From assembly GCF_958405895.1 (NCBI RefSeq), contig NZ_CATZAR010000006.1: a DNA stretch of 64,000 nt. One strand, written 5' to 3'. This DNA comes from Ralstonia thomasii. Its GTDB lineage: Bacteria > Pseudomonadota > Gammaproteobacteria > Burkholderiales > Burkholderiaceae. Positions 25,033 through 34,712 of the stretch are shown piece by piece; positions within the stretch are counted from its first letter, which is position 1, and each line of letters opens with the position of its first letter. Position numbers and translations under genes: made by a program. The notes under the pieces were generated by a model that was not told where the DNA came from, made no database searches, and saw nothing but the letters and a program-made list of their open reading frames with translations.

Positions 25033-26721
25033 TCACGCGGCGATGGCGTCTTCGCGCAACAACCTTCGCAGCACCTTGCCCGTCGCGGTAGCCGGCAGCG
25101 CCTCATGGAACTTCACGCGCCGCGGCACCTTATACGGCGCCATGTTGTCGCGCGACCAGGCAATCAGTTCGGCTTCCGAGAGCGTTACACCGGTCATCGG
25201 CACCACGTGCGCGCAGACGACCTCGCCTTTTTCGGGATCGGGGATGGGCGTCACGGCCACTTGGCGGATGCCCGGATGGCGCGACAGCAGCGCCTCGACC
25301 TCTTCCGGAAACACGCTGTAGCCCGACACCTTGATCATTTCCTTGATGCGGCCCTGCCATTGAAGGTAGCCGTCGGGCGAGACCTGGCCGATGTCGCCGG
25401 TGCGCAGAAAGCCGTTGTGCAGGACGGCGCGCGTGGCCTCGTCTCGCTGCCAGTAGCCACGGAACACGCCGGGGCTGCGGATGGTGATTTCGCCAGCCTG
25501 GCCGGGTGGCAGTTCAGCGCCGGTATGCGGGTCGACGATGCGCACCTCAGTCTGCGGGACGATCTTGCCGTGCCAACCCCAGCGCGGGGCATCGGCGGGC
25601 GTGATGGCGTCGCAGGTGTGGGTTTCCGACAGGCCATAGGCGGCTTCGTAGATGCGGCACTGCGGGCCGGCAAAGGCACGCCACTGCTCGGCAATCGCTT
25701 CTGTCAGCGTGACGCCGAAGCTGGTGCACGGGTTGGCCACCAAGGATTCCATGCGGTACTGCGCCGCGTCCGGATGCGCCATGACCGCGAGGTTCATTGG
25801 CGTCATGCTGTACCAGCGTGTCACGCGGTAGCGGTCAATGGCCTGCAGCACCGCCAGGGGATCGAACCGATAGAGCAGGATGGTCGTCGCGCCGGAATAC
25901 AGCATCACGTTCATGCCCATCAGCATGCCGGCGATATGAGACAGCGGCGCCACCGCCAGCATCACGTCCGAGGCGTGGATGCCGCTGACCTGCACCGTGA
26001 CGGCGGTCTTGTACAGTGCGTTGCGATGCGTGAGCATGGCGCCCTTCGGGCGGCCGGTGGTGCCGGAGGTGTAGACCATCAGCGCGACGTCATCCAGGCT
26101 CACCTGGATAGCCGCCACGGCGTTGCGCTCAGCCACATCCACGGGCTCAGCCATCAGCTGCATCAGGTCAAGCTGCGCGGCGCCCGGCTTGTTCTTGAGC
26201 GGCGGCGCCGACGAGGCATCGGCGGCAATCAGTTCGGGCGGCACGGCCAGCGCCTTGCGGCAGGCCGGCTGCGCGGGCTGCAGATCGGCATAGCGCGTCG
26301 TGATGACGGTCATGACCGACGTGCCGGGCCGGGCGGCCTCGACGATCGGCATCAGGTCTGCCGCGGCCACCAGAATCTTGGCGCCAGAATCGGTCAGTTG
26401 GTCGCGCAGCTCGTGTTGACGCGACAGCGGCCCGCACGGCACGACGATGCCACCCAGCTTGGCCGTGGCCAGATGGGCAATGATGGCTTGCGGGCAGTTG
26501 TGCAGAAACAGTGCAACGCGATCGCCACGCGTCACGCCCAGCCGCTGCAACTGCACCGCCAGCCGCGTCGAGGCCTGATCCAGCTCGCGCCAGCAGATCG
26601 TGCGGCCGTACCACAACAGGGCGATGCGCTCGGGCGTTTGCTGCGCATGGTGGGCGCAATACCGGTGCAGCGGCATCTCGCCTGCCAGATAATTGACCGG
26701 TTCGCGGTTCTGGATGGTCAT
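25033..26721 (-). CDS. Acyl-CoA synthetase (AMP-forming, FadD-like)
   Basis: A 562-residue ANL-superfamily ligase that would activate a carboxylic acid to its CoA ester through an acyl-adenylate. The P-loop YTSGTTGRPKGAML, the A5 motif YEAAYGLSETH, the A7/A8 hinge TGDIGQVSPDGYLQWQGR, then KVSGYSVFPEEVE, and the A10 lysine in PATATGKVLRR are all present. A GAGGAG lies upstream of the ATG. No fatty-acid degradation genes are adjacent, so the acid is unknown. The divergent LysR gene 452 bases away may regulate it. Confidence 0.88.
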   Translation of the reverse strand: MTIQNREPVNYLAGEMPLHRYCAHHAQQTPERIALLWYGRTICWRELDQASTRLAVQLQRLGVTRGDRVALFLHNCPQAIIAHLATAKLGGIVVPCGPLSRQHELRDQLTDSGAKILVAAADLMPIVEAARPGTSVMTVITTRYADLQPAQPACRKALAVPPELIAADASSAPPLKNKPGAAQLDLMQLMAEPVDVAERNAVAAIQVSLDDVALMVYTSGTTGRPKGAMLTHRNALYKTAVTVQVSGIHASDVMLAVAPLSHIAGMLMGMNVMLYSGATTILLYRFDPLAVLQAIDRYRVTRWYSMTPMNLAVMAHPDAAQYRMESLVANPCTSFGVTLTEAIAEQWRAFAGPQCRIYEAAYGLSETHTCDAITPADAPRWGWHGKIVPQTEVRIVDPHTGAELPPGQAGEITIRSPGVFRGYWQRDEATRAVLHNGFLRTGDIGQVSPDGYLQWQGRIKEMIKVSGYSVFPEEVEALLSRHPGIRQVAVTPIPDPEKGEVVCAHVVPMTGVTLSEAELIAWSRDNMAPYKVPRRVKFHEALPATATGKVLRRLLREDAIAA

Positions 26722-27173
26722 GTGGTGTCTCCTCGGCCGCCGGCATCGCGGGGCGATACATCGGCCGTGATGGCTGCCCTCGTTGCGGGGCGCTCATGCG
26801 GGTCAGGGTTCGCGGCATCCATCATTTGAGTATGGCGAAGCCGTCTGGCTACCGCCGCACCGATTTGCGCAAGACCCTGTTCCACCCACGATTTGGGCCG
26901 AACCTAACCTCGCGCAAGACGAATCCCACAAAAATCTACCGTTCGGTATAGAGTCTCGGCGCAAATCAGCTGTTGCGTCAATCGGTGAGAAGTCGGATAC
27001 GCAGCCCCGGCAATGAAACATCGCAAACGCAAATTGCGTCGGCATTCTCACATGAGCGTGTGCTCACATTCAAGGATCGCTCCTAGGCAGTGAATTGCTT
27101 GTGACAATATTAAATATTTGCCGTCATGACAGATTTGTTCTATTTTTGACAACAAATTATGTGAGAGGCTGGA
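26722..27173. other. Intergenic region between the acyl-CoA ligase and the LysR gene
   Basis: 452 bases without a convincing gene. The right third is AT-rich. It holds TGAGC-GTGT-GCTCA (27053-27066), the palindrome AATATT-A-AATATT (27106-27118), the self-complementary GTCATGAC near 27123 and a TTGACA (27146-27151). These are candidate LysR binding and promoter elements for both divergent genes. Exact boxes cannot be assigned. Confidence 0.5.
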
Positions 27174-28112
27174 ATGGATCGTTTGCAGTCGATGCGGGTG
27201 TTTTCCAAGGTGGTGGAGCTTGGCAGCTTCGCCCGGGCGGCCCAGCATCTGTCGATGAGCAATGCCGTGGTCACGCGTTACGTGGCCGACCTTGAGGCGC
27301 ATCTCGGCACGCGCCTGCTCAACCGCACCACGCGCAGCCTGTCGCTGACCGACGTGGGCGAAACCTACCTGCAGCGCTGTGCGCAGATCCTGCTCGACAT
27401 TGACGAGGCGGAATCGCTCGCCACCTCGCGCAGCCAGGCGCTGGTCGGCGGTCTGCGCATCGTCGCCCCCGTCATGTTCGGGCTACACGTGCTACCGATG
27501 CTGCTCGCGCGCTTCCAGCAGCTTTATCCCGAGGTCACGTTTGACGTGGCGCTGTCCGATCGCCCCATCGACATCGTCGAGGATGGCCGCGACGTCGGCA
27601 TCATGGTCTCGGAGCTCGGCCTCGGCTCGCACCTGGTGGCGCGCCGCATGATTTCCGCCGAGATGGTCATGGCCGCCACGCCGGCCTACCTCCGCCAGCA
27701 TTCCACGCCGCAGCGCGCCGAAGATATTGCCGAGCACCGCGTCATTGCGATGTGGCACCCGCAACTGCGTCACGAATGGGAGATGAGCACCGCCGACGGC
27801 CAGTCGATTTCGGTGCCGGTGCAGCCCTCACTCGTCACCAGCAATGCCGAACTGATGCACCGTGCCGTGCTCGCCGACATGGGCATCGCGATTCTGTCGT
27901 CGTACATGGCCCGGCCGGATCTGGAGTCCGGACGGCTGGTGCGCTTGCTGCCGCAGTACAAGCTGCCGCAGCGGTCGCTGTCGCTGGTGTACCCGAGCCG
28001 CAAGTTCCTGCCAACGAAGGTCCGCACGTTCATCGACTACATGCTGGCCCAAGCGATGGAGGTCAAGCACAGTGAGGCGCGCGCGGGCCGCGGCCTGAGT
28101 GAAGCCGCATAA
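27174..28112 (+). CDS. LysR-family transcriptional regulator
   Basis: A 312-residue LysR-type regulator. The N-terminal winged helix-turn-helix spans about residues 1-60 (MRVFSKVVELGSFARAAQHL, then SNAVVTRYVADLE, LLNRTTRSLSLTDVGE), followed by the periplasmic-binding-like effector domain. The sequence belongs to the large DsdC/AaeR-like subgroup common in Burkholderiales. GAGAGG precedes the ATG. The divergent acyl-CoA ligase is the most likely target. Effector unknown. Confidence 0.9.
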   Translation: MDRLQSMRVFSKVVELGSFARAAQHLSMSNAVVTRYVADLEAHLGTRLLNRTTRSLSLTDVGETYLQRCAQILLDIDEAESLATSRSQALVGGLRIVAPVMFGLHVLPMLLARFQQLYPEVTFDVALSDRPIDIVEDGRDVGIMVSELGLGSHLVARRMISAEMVMAATPAYLRQHSTPQRAEDIAEHRVIAMWHPQLRHEWEMSTADGQSISVPVQPSLVTSNAELMHRAVLADMGIAILSSYMARPDLESGRLVRLLPQYKLPQRSLSLVYPSRKFLPTKVRTFIDYMLAQAMEVKHSEARAGRGLSEAA

Positions 28113-28135
28113 GCGCAGAGCGTATTGCCAAAACA

Positions 28136-28162
28136 AAACGGGAGGACAGTGTCCTCCCGTTT
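28136..28162. terminator. Bidirectional terminator between the LysR gene and topB
   Basis: A 12-base perfect stem, AAACGGGAGGAC / GTCCTCCCGTTT, around an AGT loop. It lies between the two converging genes. Confidence 0.88.
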
Positions 28163-28186
28163 GCGTGGGCGCCTGCGAAACCGCAA

Positions 28187-30817
28187 TCAAGTTTCGCTGG
28201 TGCTTTCCTCGTCGGTCTCGGCTTCCGTGGCTTTCTTGCGCGCCGGAGCCTTCTTGGCGGCCGTCTTGCCCGCGGTCTTGGCCGGCGCCTTCTTGGCAGC
28301 GGGCGTTTTTGCCGCGGCCGTCGTCTTCTTCGCCGCGGTCTTGGCGCCGGGCTTGCCCTTGCCTTCGCCGCGCGGCTCGAATTCGAAGCCGATCTTGCCG
28401 TCCGGCTGCTTGACCAGGAACGCCTTGAAGTTGCGCCCCGTGCGCGCCGACTTGAAGCCCGTCAGCAGGTCGGTCTTGCCCTCGGTCAGCAGCTTGGCTA
28501 ACTGCTCCCGGCTGATCTCCTGCTGCAGGATGATCTTGCCGGTGGTGAAGTCGCAGGTCTTGGGCTGCGCCACGGCGTTCTCGCACACGTACTTCAGACC
28601 GTGCTCGTAGACGTTGCCGTTGCACTTCGGGCAGTGGCCGACGCTTTCCTGGCCCGAGAAATCGACCGGCTCGCCATCGTCTTCGTCGTTCTGGCCGAAG
28701 TCGAACTCCATCTTCCAGTGACCATCTTCCTGCGCCAGCTTGAGGATGGCCGCAAACGGCCGGCCCATCTTGCTGCGGAAGCCCTGCAGCGGGCCGATGG
28801 TCTTGTTGGTCAGCAGCTCTTCCACCTCGTCCAGCTCGAACTGGCGGCCACCCGGGATCTTGCTGATCGAGAAGTCGCAGTGGCTGCAGGCGAAGCGGCG
28901 GTAGTTCTCCTTGACCACGTGGCCGCATTGCGGACACGGCGTGGAAAGCGTCGCGTAGTCGCCGGGGATGGTGTCGCTGTCGTATTCCTTGGCGCGCTTG
29001 ACGATCTGCTGCGTCATCTGCGCGATCTCGCGCATGAATTCGTCACGCTCCAGCTGACCACGCTCGATGAGGGAAAGCTTGTGCTCCCAGCCGCCAGTCA
29101 ACTCGGCTTGCGTCAGTTCTTCCACGCCCAGGCCGCGCAGCAGCGTCATCAGCTGGAACGCCTTGGCCGTCGGAATCAGCTCGCGGCCTTCACGCACGAG
29201 GTACTTTTCCGTCAGCAGCCCTTCGATGATGGCCGCGCGCGTGGCTGGCGTGCCCAGGCCTTTGCCGGCCATGGCTTCGCGCAACGCATCGTCGTCGACG
29301 AGCTTGCCGGCACCTTCCATGGCAGACAGCAGCGTCGCTTCGTTGTAGCGTGCGGGCGGCTTGGTGGTCAGGCCGACCGGCTCGACCTTGTCAGTCTTGA
29401 CTTTCTCGTCCTTGGCGACCGGCACGAGGTTGGCATCTTCGCCTTGTGCCTCGCGGCCATAGACGACCAGCCAGCCCGGGTTCACCAGCACCTTGCCTTC
29501 GGTCTTGAAGTGATGCCCGGCCACCTCGGTCACGCGGGTGGTGACCTGGTATTCGGCCGCCGGGAAGAACACCGCCAGGAAGCGGCGCACCACCAGGTCG
29601 TACAGCTTCTGCTCCGGCTCCGACAGGTTCTTCGGTGCCTGCAGCGTCGGGATGATGGCGAAGTGATCGCTGATCTTGCTGTTGTCGAAGATCCGCTTGT
29701 TCGGCTTGACCCACTGGTTGGCGAGAATCTTCTTCGCGTGCGTCAGGTAGTTGGGCGAGCTTTCGCCCAACATGTCGAGGGTCTGCTTGACCGTGCCCAT
29801 GTAGTCTTCGGGCAGCGCGCGCGAATCGGTACGCGGATAGGTCAGCACCTTGTGCTTTTCATACAGCGCCTGCGCCAGGCCCAGCGTGTTCTTGGCCGAG
29901 AAGCCGAAGCGGCCGTTGGCCTCGCGCTGCAGGCTGGTCAGGTCGAACAGTGCCGGCGACATCTGCGTCGATGGCTTCGATTCTTCCGTCACCGAACCCG
30001 GCTTGTCGCGACACGCGGCAACGATGCTCTTGGCCTCGGCCTCGCTCCACAGGCGCGAATCCCGGCGTTCGGGATCGAACTCGTCCTTCTTGAACTTCGG
30101 GTCGAACCAGCGGCCTTCGTACAGGCCGGCCGCGGCGATGAATTCGGCGCGTACTTCCCAGTAATCGCGCGGGACGAAGCGCTTGATCTTCTCTTCACGC
30201 TCCACCACGATCGACAGCGTGGGCGTTTGCACGCGGCCCACAGTGGTCAGGAAGAAGCCGCCACCCTTGCTGTTGAACGCGGTCATGGCGCGCGTGCCGT
30301 TGATGCCGACCAGCCAGTCGGCCTCGGAGCGGCAGCGCGCGGCATCCGCCAACGGCATCATGTCCTCGTTGCTGCGCAGCTTGCCAAAGCCATCACGGAT
30401 GGATTGCGGCGTCATCGACTGCAGCCACAGGCGCTTCACCGGCAGCTTGGTGTTCGCGTGTTGCGCGATCAGGCGGAAGATCAATTCACCTTCGCGCCCC
30501 GCGTCACAGGCGTTGATCAGGCCCGTGACGTCCTTGCGCTTGATCAGGCGCGTCAGCACCTTCAGGCGCGACTCCGACTTGGCGATCGGGCGCAGATCAA
30601 AGTGCGGCGGGATCACCGGCAGATGGGCGAAGCTCCATTTCCCGCGCTTGACTTCATATTCGTCGGGGGCAGCAATCTCGACCAGGTGGCCAACCGCCGA
30701 CGAGAGGACGTATTCGTCGCTCTCAAAGTACTCGTCGTGCTTGGTGAAGCCACCCAGCGCGCGCGCGATATCAGCGGCGACCGACGGTTTTTCGGCAATG
30801 ATGAGAGCCTTGGACAT
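28187..30817 (-). CDS. topB: DNA topoisomerase III with lysine/alanine-rich tail
   Basis: An 876-residue type IA topoisomerase that decatenates DNA. The TOPRIM domain spans the first 150 residues (IIAEKPSVAADIARALGG, DAGREGELIF), and the catalytic tyrosine lies in TYPRTDSRALPEDY. C-terminal zinc-ribbon-like parts follow (CPQCGHV, FACSHCDF, CPKCNGNVYEHG), then topoisomerase-C repeats. The last 60 or so residues are a histone-H1-like Lys/Ala/Pro tail (AAKKAPARKK), probably DNA binding. The start MSKALIIAEKPS is preferred to an upstream alternative. Confidence 0.95.
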   Translation of the reverse strand: MSKALIIAEKPSVAADIARALGGFTKHDEYFESDEYVLSSAVGHLVEIAAPDEYEVKRGKWSFAHLPVIPPHFDLRPIAKSESRLKVLTRLIKRKDVTGLINACDAGREGELIFRLIAQHANTKLPVKRLWLQSMTPQSIRDGFGKLRSNEDMMPLADAARCRSEADWLVGINGTRAMTAFNSKGGGFFLTTVGRVQTPTLSIVVEREEKIKRFVPRDYWEVRAEFIAAAGLYEGRWFDPKFKKDEFDPERRDSRLWSEAEAKSIVAACRDKPGSVTEESKPSTQMSPALFDLTSLQREANGRFGFSAKNTLGLAQALYEKHKVLTYPRTDSRALPEDYMGTVKQTLDMLGESSPNYLTHAKKILANQWVKPNKRIFDNSKISDHFAIIPTLQAPKNLSEPEQKLYDLVVRRFLAVFFPAAEYQVTTRVTEVAGHHFKTEGKVLVNPGWLVVYGREAQGEDANLVPVAKDEKVKTDKVEPVGLTTKPPARYNEATLLSAMEGAGKLVDDDALREAMAGKGLGTPATRAAIIEGLLTEKYLVREGRELIPTAKAFQLMTLLRGLGVEELTQAELTGGWEHKLSLIERGQLERDEFMREIAQMTQQIVKRAKEYDSDTIPGDYATLSTPCPQCGHVVKENYRRFACSHCDFSISKIPGGRQFELDEVEELLTNKTIGPLQGFRSKMGRPFAAILKLAQEDGHWKMEFDFGQNDEDDGEPVDFSGQESVGHCPKCNGNVYEHGLKYVCENAVAQPKTCDFTTGKIILQQEISREQLAKLLTEGKTDLLTGFKSARTGRNFKAFLVKQPDGKIGFEFEPRGEGKGKPGAKTAAKKTTAAAKTPAAKKAPAKTAGKTAAKKAPARKKATEAETDEESTSET

Positions 30818-31070
30818 GTGAGCGGATCCTGGCGATCGCAAGTGATCGGGTAAAGAAGAAGTCGCTTTTCTATAACGACCGTTCGCGTGTTTTTTAGAGT
30901 CTTATGGCAACGCCTGCCGACTTCAAGTGCCGCGGGCGCTTGTCAGCGTGCCCGTTAGGCGGCCTTCAATAACCCGTCGGCCCCAAATTTGGCCGCCAAT
31001 CATAAGCGCGGTTCCTTTTCAGGCGCAATAGAGTGGCGCATGCTTCGCTTGAGGTTGTCAAGGCCGGCGA

Positions 31071-31451
31071 TCACGCCGATTCCAACAGCCAGCCTCGCAA
31101 GTCCGGGGCCGCTGGCACCGCGGGCGCAACGTGCAGATCACGCGAAAGTAATCCCTCAACGACACCCGCGTGAGGCAAGACGGGGCCGAAAAACAACACA
31201 TCGTTCCCACGCTGCACCTGCAGGGTCGGAAAGTTCTCAACATCGAAATCGCCTAGCGCGTCGGCATGGTCTTCCACATCGACCCAGACGAAGCAGCACT
31301 CCGGGTGCCGCGCCGCGAGTTCAGTGAAGGTTTTGCGATAGCTGCGGCACGTGCCGCACCACTCAGCGCACAGGCACGCCACCAGCAGTTGGCCCGAGCG
31401 AATGCGCGCGTGCAGCGTGGCGGCGTCGGTGTCAGGCAAGAGCAGTGGCAT
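31071..31451 (-). CDS. Thioredoxin-like protein with WCGTC active site
   Basis: A 126-residue thioredoxin-fold protein. The active site reads CAEWCGTCRSYRKTF, a variant of the usual WCGPC, and the cis-proline lies in VENFPTLQVQRG. No signal peptide is seen with the start at 31451, so it is probably cytoplasmic. A longer upstream frame overlaps dprA and is not conserved. It lies 61 bases after dprA on the same strand. The GTC variant suggests a substrate range other than classical TrxA. The 253 bases from here to topB hold nothing clear. Confidence 0.82.
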   Translation of the reverse strand: MPLLLPDTDAATLHARIRSGQLLVACLCAEWCGTCRSYRKTFTELAARHPECCFVWVDVEDHADALGDFDVENFPTLQVQRGNDVLFFGPVLPHAGVVEGLLSRDLHVAPAVPAAPDLRGWLLESA

Positions 31452-31512
31452 GAAAAAAGGCGCTGAGCGACCAGCGGGGTGACGAAGAGGCGCACCTATT
31501 GTAGGCACGCTT

Positions 31513-32721
31513 TCACGGAAGCCGCAGGAAGCGCCCGCCGGGCCGACGCTCGACGCGGCCATCGAGCTCCAGCGCCAGAAGCTGTGCGGACAGCGCAGCA
31601 GCGCCCTGACCGGTGCGCTCACACAAGGTATCGAGATCGACGGGATCAAAGCCGAGCGCATCGAGCAATGCGGCCTCAGAAGCACTTGGCGCCGGGCCTG
31701 CAACAGTGACAGGTGCGCCAGCAGGCGCTTGTGCCGTGGCCGCACGCGTCGCACGTTTAGCAGGCGCAGCCGCCCGGCCCCAGCCGAGTTCGTCGAGGAT
31801 ATCGGCGGCGGTTTCCACTAGCTTGGCGCCCTGCTTGATCAGCAGGTGGCAGCCCTTGGCCAGTGGCGAATGGATCGACCCCGGAATCGCGAACACATCG
31901 CGCCCCTGCTCGGCCGCCAGCCGCGCGGTGATCAGCGAGCCGGACTGCGCCGCCGCCTCTACCACCAGCAGCCCACGCGCCAAACCCGAGATCAGGCGAT
32001 TGCGGCGCGGGAAGTTCTCGGCGCGTGCGCCCATGCCAAGCGGGTATTCGGAGATGATGACGCCAGCCTCGGCAATGCGATGCGCCAGCGCCCGATTGCG
32101 GGCCGGGTAAACAATATCCAGCCCCGTACCCACGACTGCGATGGTGCTTCCCGGGCCGGCCAGCGCGCCCTCATGCGCCGCCGCATCGATGCCGAGCGCC
32201 AGGCCCGACACGACGGTCACGCTCGCCGCCGACAGCGCCTGGGAAAACGCCCGGGCGTTGTCGATACCGGCCGCCGTGGCGCTGCGCGCGCCCACCACAC
32301 CCACCGCGGCGGCGCGCAGCAGGGAGGCGTCGCCCTTGGTGTACAGGAGGGTCGGCGGGTCCGGCAGTTCGAGCAGGCGGGGCGGGTAGCCGCGATCAGC
32401 CAGCGTGAAAATGGCGTTGCCCGGCTCGTTCACCCAGGCGACGGTGCACTCGATCAGCGCCGCGAGCGTGTCGTCGGGCTCGGCGAGCACCGCGCGCGCT
32501 TGCCGCTCCGGGAGCACCTTGGCGAGCGCGGCATATGGCTGGGCGAAGATGTCTTGCGGCAACCCGAAAGCCGCCAGCAATTGCCGCGCGGCAACGGGCC
32601 CAACGCCGGGGGTTTCAGTCAGACGAAGCCACCCGGCCAGTTCAGTCGGATCGCGCGTGCAGGAGAGGGCGGCAGTGGAATCGGCCGCGGCGGACGCCGC
32701 GGCCTGAGAGGCATCGGTCAA
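31513..32721 (-). CDS. dprA: DNA-processing protein DprA (Smf)
   Basis: A 402-residue protein that loads RecA on incoming single-stranded DNA during natural transformation. It has an N-terminal helix-hairpin domain (TPGVGPVAARQLLAAFG), the Rossmann-like DprA core (GVVGARSATAAG, VVSGLALGIDAAAHEGAL, FPRRNRLISGLARGLLVVEAA, FAIPGS) and a C-terminal winged helix. The start is uncertain: the first usable codon is TTG at 32721, with no good ribosome site. It follows the LysM gene by 25 bases. Its presence agrees with natural competence reported in this group. Confidence 0.93.
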   Translation of the reverse strand: MTDASQAAASAAADSTAALSCTRDPTELAGWLRLTETPGVGPVAARQLLAAFGLPQDIFAQPYAALAKVLPERQARAVLAEPDDTLAALIECTVAWVNEPGNAIFTLADRGYPPRLLELPDPPTLLYTKGDASLLRAAAVGVVGARSATAAGIDNARAFSQALSAASVTVVSGLALGIDAAAHEGALAGPGSTIAVVGTGLDIVYPARNRALAHRIAEAGVIISEYPLGMGARAENFPRRNRLISGLARGLLVVEAAAQSGSLITARLAAEQGRDVFAIPGSIHSPLAKGCHLLIKQGAKLVETAADILDELGWGRAAAPAKRATRAATAQAPAGAPVTVAGPAPSASEAALLDALGFDPVDLDTLCERTGQGAAALSAQLLALELDGRVERRPGGRFLRLP

Positions 32722-32746
32722 ATCGAGGACTGCGGTAGCGCGTAGT

Positions 32747-33934
32747 TCAGGGTTGCTGCGACATCGGGTTGCTGACGCTATCGCCCACTTCCACGGCGTT
32801 CGATGCGTCCGTCACCAGCGCATAGGCCACGTGCGGGAACACGCGGAACACGAAGGCCAGGCCGTAGCGCTCTGCGGGCAGCTGCACGGCTTCATTGCCG
32901 CCCGTCGCGTCCTTCACGACGGCGCCGGCGCGTGCCAGCGACAGCACGTGACCCGGCTCGAGCCCCTGCTGGCTGCCGATGTTCAGCACAACCACCTGGT
33001 CGGTACCGCCAAAGCGTACGCCGCCGGTCACCTTGGCGACCGCGCCGTGCATGTCGCCTTCCGGCGCATGCGGCACATAGCGCACCGGCACGCGCGGGGG
33101 CAGTGGCATCAGTTGCGAGCCGACGCCCATTTCTTCCTTGGACGACAGCACTTCCATCTTGGTCACCGCCTGCGGGCCGGTCGCCGCGCGCACCACGCGC
33201 AGCGTACCGAGGAAGTCGGCTTCGTAGCCGAGCACGTTGCCCGTCACCGGATCCTTGAGCGGACGGACTGGGCGATACGCCTGCCATTCGCTACCGGCCT
33301 GGCCGCCTTCGCCCTGCGGCAGGCCGCGGGCGTAGGCGTTTTCGCCCTTGCCCAGATAAACGCGGCCTTCGGGCAGCGAGAAGATGCGCGCCGGCGTGGC
33401 CAGCGTGTCTTCATCCACCACGATCGGCTGGGTCAGGAACGGCTCGATGGCGGCGGCGGGAATGCTTGAGATGGCGTCACCGTCCTGCCCCGACACGCGG
33501 GTATGCGGCGACAGGCGCACCGTGCTGCCATCCGCCGATGCCGGCGAACTCGACAGCCATGCGCGGCCATTCGCGTGATGCAGATACAGGATCTGGCCCG
33601 GATAGATCAGATGCGGGTTGCGGATCTGCTCGCGGTTCATGCCCCACAGCTCGGGCCAGCGATATGGCCGCTTGAGGTACTTGCCCGAGATTGCCCACAG
33701 CGTGTCGCCACGGCGCACGGTGTACTGTGCGGGCGCGGTGGCGGCCAGTTCGGATTCGGGGATGCCAGCTTGGGCGGCAGTCGCGGCCTGCGCCTGTTGC
33801 GCCGGCGTCACAGTGCGCTCGGCGGCGTGGGCGGCACCCATGCAGAAAAGCGCTACCGCGGCAACCGCCGACAGGGCGCAAACGTAAGGCTGGCGCGCTT
33901 TCGTGGCGGCTTGCATGGCGGGCTGAGAGAGCAT
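32747..33934 (-). CDS. Exported LysM-domain protein
   Basis: A 395-residue secreted protein. Residues 1-37 form a signal peptide ending in GAAHA, and a LysM peptidoglycan-binding domain (YTVRRGDTLWAISGKYLKR to PGQILYLH) lies at about residues 68-120. The long C-terminal part is of the type seen in COG1652 proteins next to dprA. It leads the minus-strand cluster lysM-dprA-trx-topB. The start is not certain: ATGs at 33955 and 33916 are also in frame. A TAGAAT box at 33957-33962 may be its -10. Confidence 0.85.
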   Translation of the reverse strand: MLSQPAMQAATKARQPYVCALSAVAAVALFCMGAAHAAERTVTPAQQAQAATAAQAGIPESELAATAPAQYTVRRGDTLWAISGKYLKRPYRWPELWGMNREQIRNPHLIYPGQILYLHHANGRAWLSSSPASADGSTVRLSPHTRVSGQDGDAISSIPAAAIEPFLTQPIVVDEDTLATPARIFSLPEGRVYLGKGENAYARGLPQGEGGQAGSEWQAYRPVRPLKDPVTGNVLGYEADFLGTLRVVRAATGPQAVTKMEVLSSKEEMGVGSQLMPLPPRVPVRYVPHAPEGDMHGAVAKVTGGVRFGGTDQVVVLNIGSQQGLEPGHVLSLARAGAVVKDATGGNEAVQLPAERYGLAFVFRVFPHVAYALVTDASNAVEVGDSVSNPMSQQP

Positions 33935-34186
33935 CGGTGTGTTACGATGGCGCATTATTCTATGAAGAATCGGCGAGTGGTCCGCGTGCCTGTTCGACGC
34001 CTCACCGCCGCGGCTGTACGCAGTTCTGCGCTGCAGCAAGAGGGGTATGGCATCCAACATTCGTCAGGCTTTTTCCTAAGCCATGTGGCGGATAGCGCCC
34101 CCGATTCTGCATGACATTCCAAGCGATCGCAATTGAAGGCAACCCCTCGTTAGCGTGGCCTTCTGCAACCGTTGTTGCCAAGCATC

Positions 34187-34702
34187 ATGGCCCTACTGAA
34201 TATCCTGCAATACCCTGACCCGAGGCTGCACAAAGTCGCCAAACCGGTTGCCGTTGTGGATGACCGCATCCGCAAACTGGTGGCCGACATGGCCGAGACC
34301 ATGTACGAGGCGCCGGGCGTTGGCCTGGCTGCCACGCAGGTCGACGTGCACGAGCGCGTGATCACCATCGACGTGTCGGAGTCGCGCGACGAGCTGCGCG
34401 TGTTCATCAACCCGGAGATCCTCTGGGCAAGTGACGAGCACAAGGTCTGGGACGAAGGCTGCCTGTCGGTGCCCGATATCTATGACAAGGTCGACCGCCC
34501 GGCGCGAGTGCGCGTGCGCGCACTAAACGAGAAGGGCGACACCTTCGAGCTTGAGGCAGACGACCTGTTGGCCGTGTGCATCCAGCATGAGATGGATCAC
34601 CTGATGGGCAAGGTCTTCGTCGAATACCTCTCGCCGCTCAAGCAGACGCGCATCCGGTCCAAGCTCAAGAAGCACCAACGCGACGCGGCGCCCCACCGTT
34701 GA
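34187..34702 (+). CDS. def: Peptide deformylase
   Basis: A 171-residue metalloenzyme that removes the formyl group from new proteins. The three family motifs are visible: GVGLAATQ, EGCLS (metal cysteine) and the QHEMDHLMG metal-binding HExxH. The start MALLNILQYPDPRL is standard. It normally pairs with fmt; here a GT39 gene lies between the two. It is divergent from the LysM gene across 252 bases. Confidence 0.96.
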   Translation: MALLNILQYPDPRLHKVAKPVAVVDDRIRKLVADMAETMYEAPGVGLAATQVDVHERVITIDVSESRDELRVFINPEILWASDEHKVWDEGCLSVPDIYDKVDRPARVRVRALNEKGDTFELEADDLLAVCIQHEMDHLMGKVFVEYLSPLKQTRIRSKLKKHQRDAAPHR

Positions 34703-34712
34703 ACGCGTTCCG

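Noticed and set aside
28210..28350. Apparent direct repeats at the end of topB.
   Set aside because: These encode the Lys/Ala-rich tail; codon repetition explains them.
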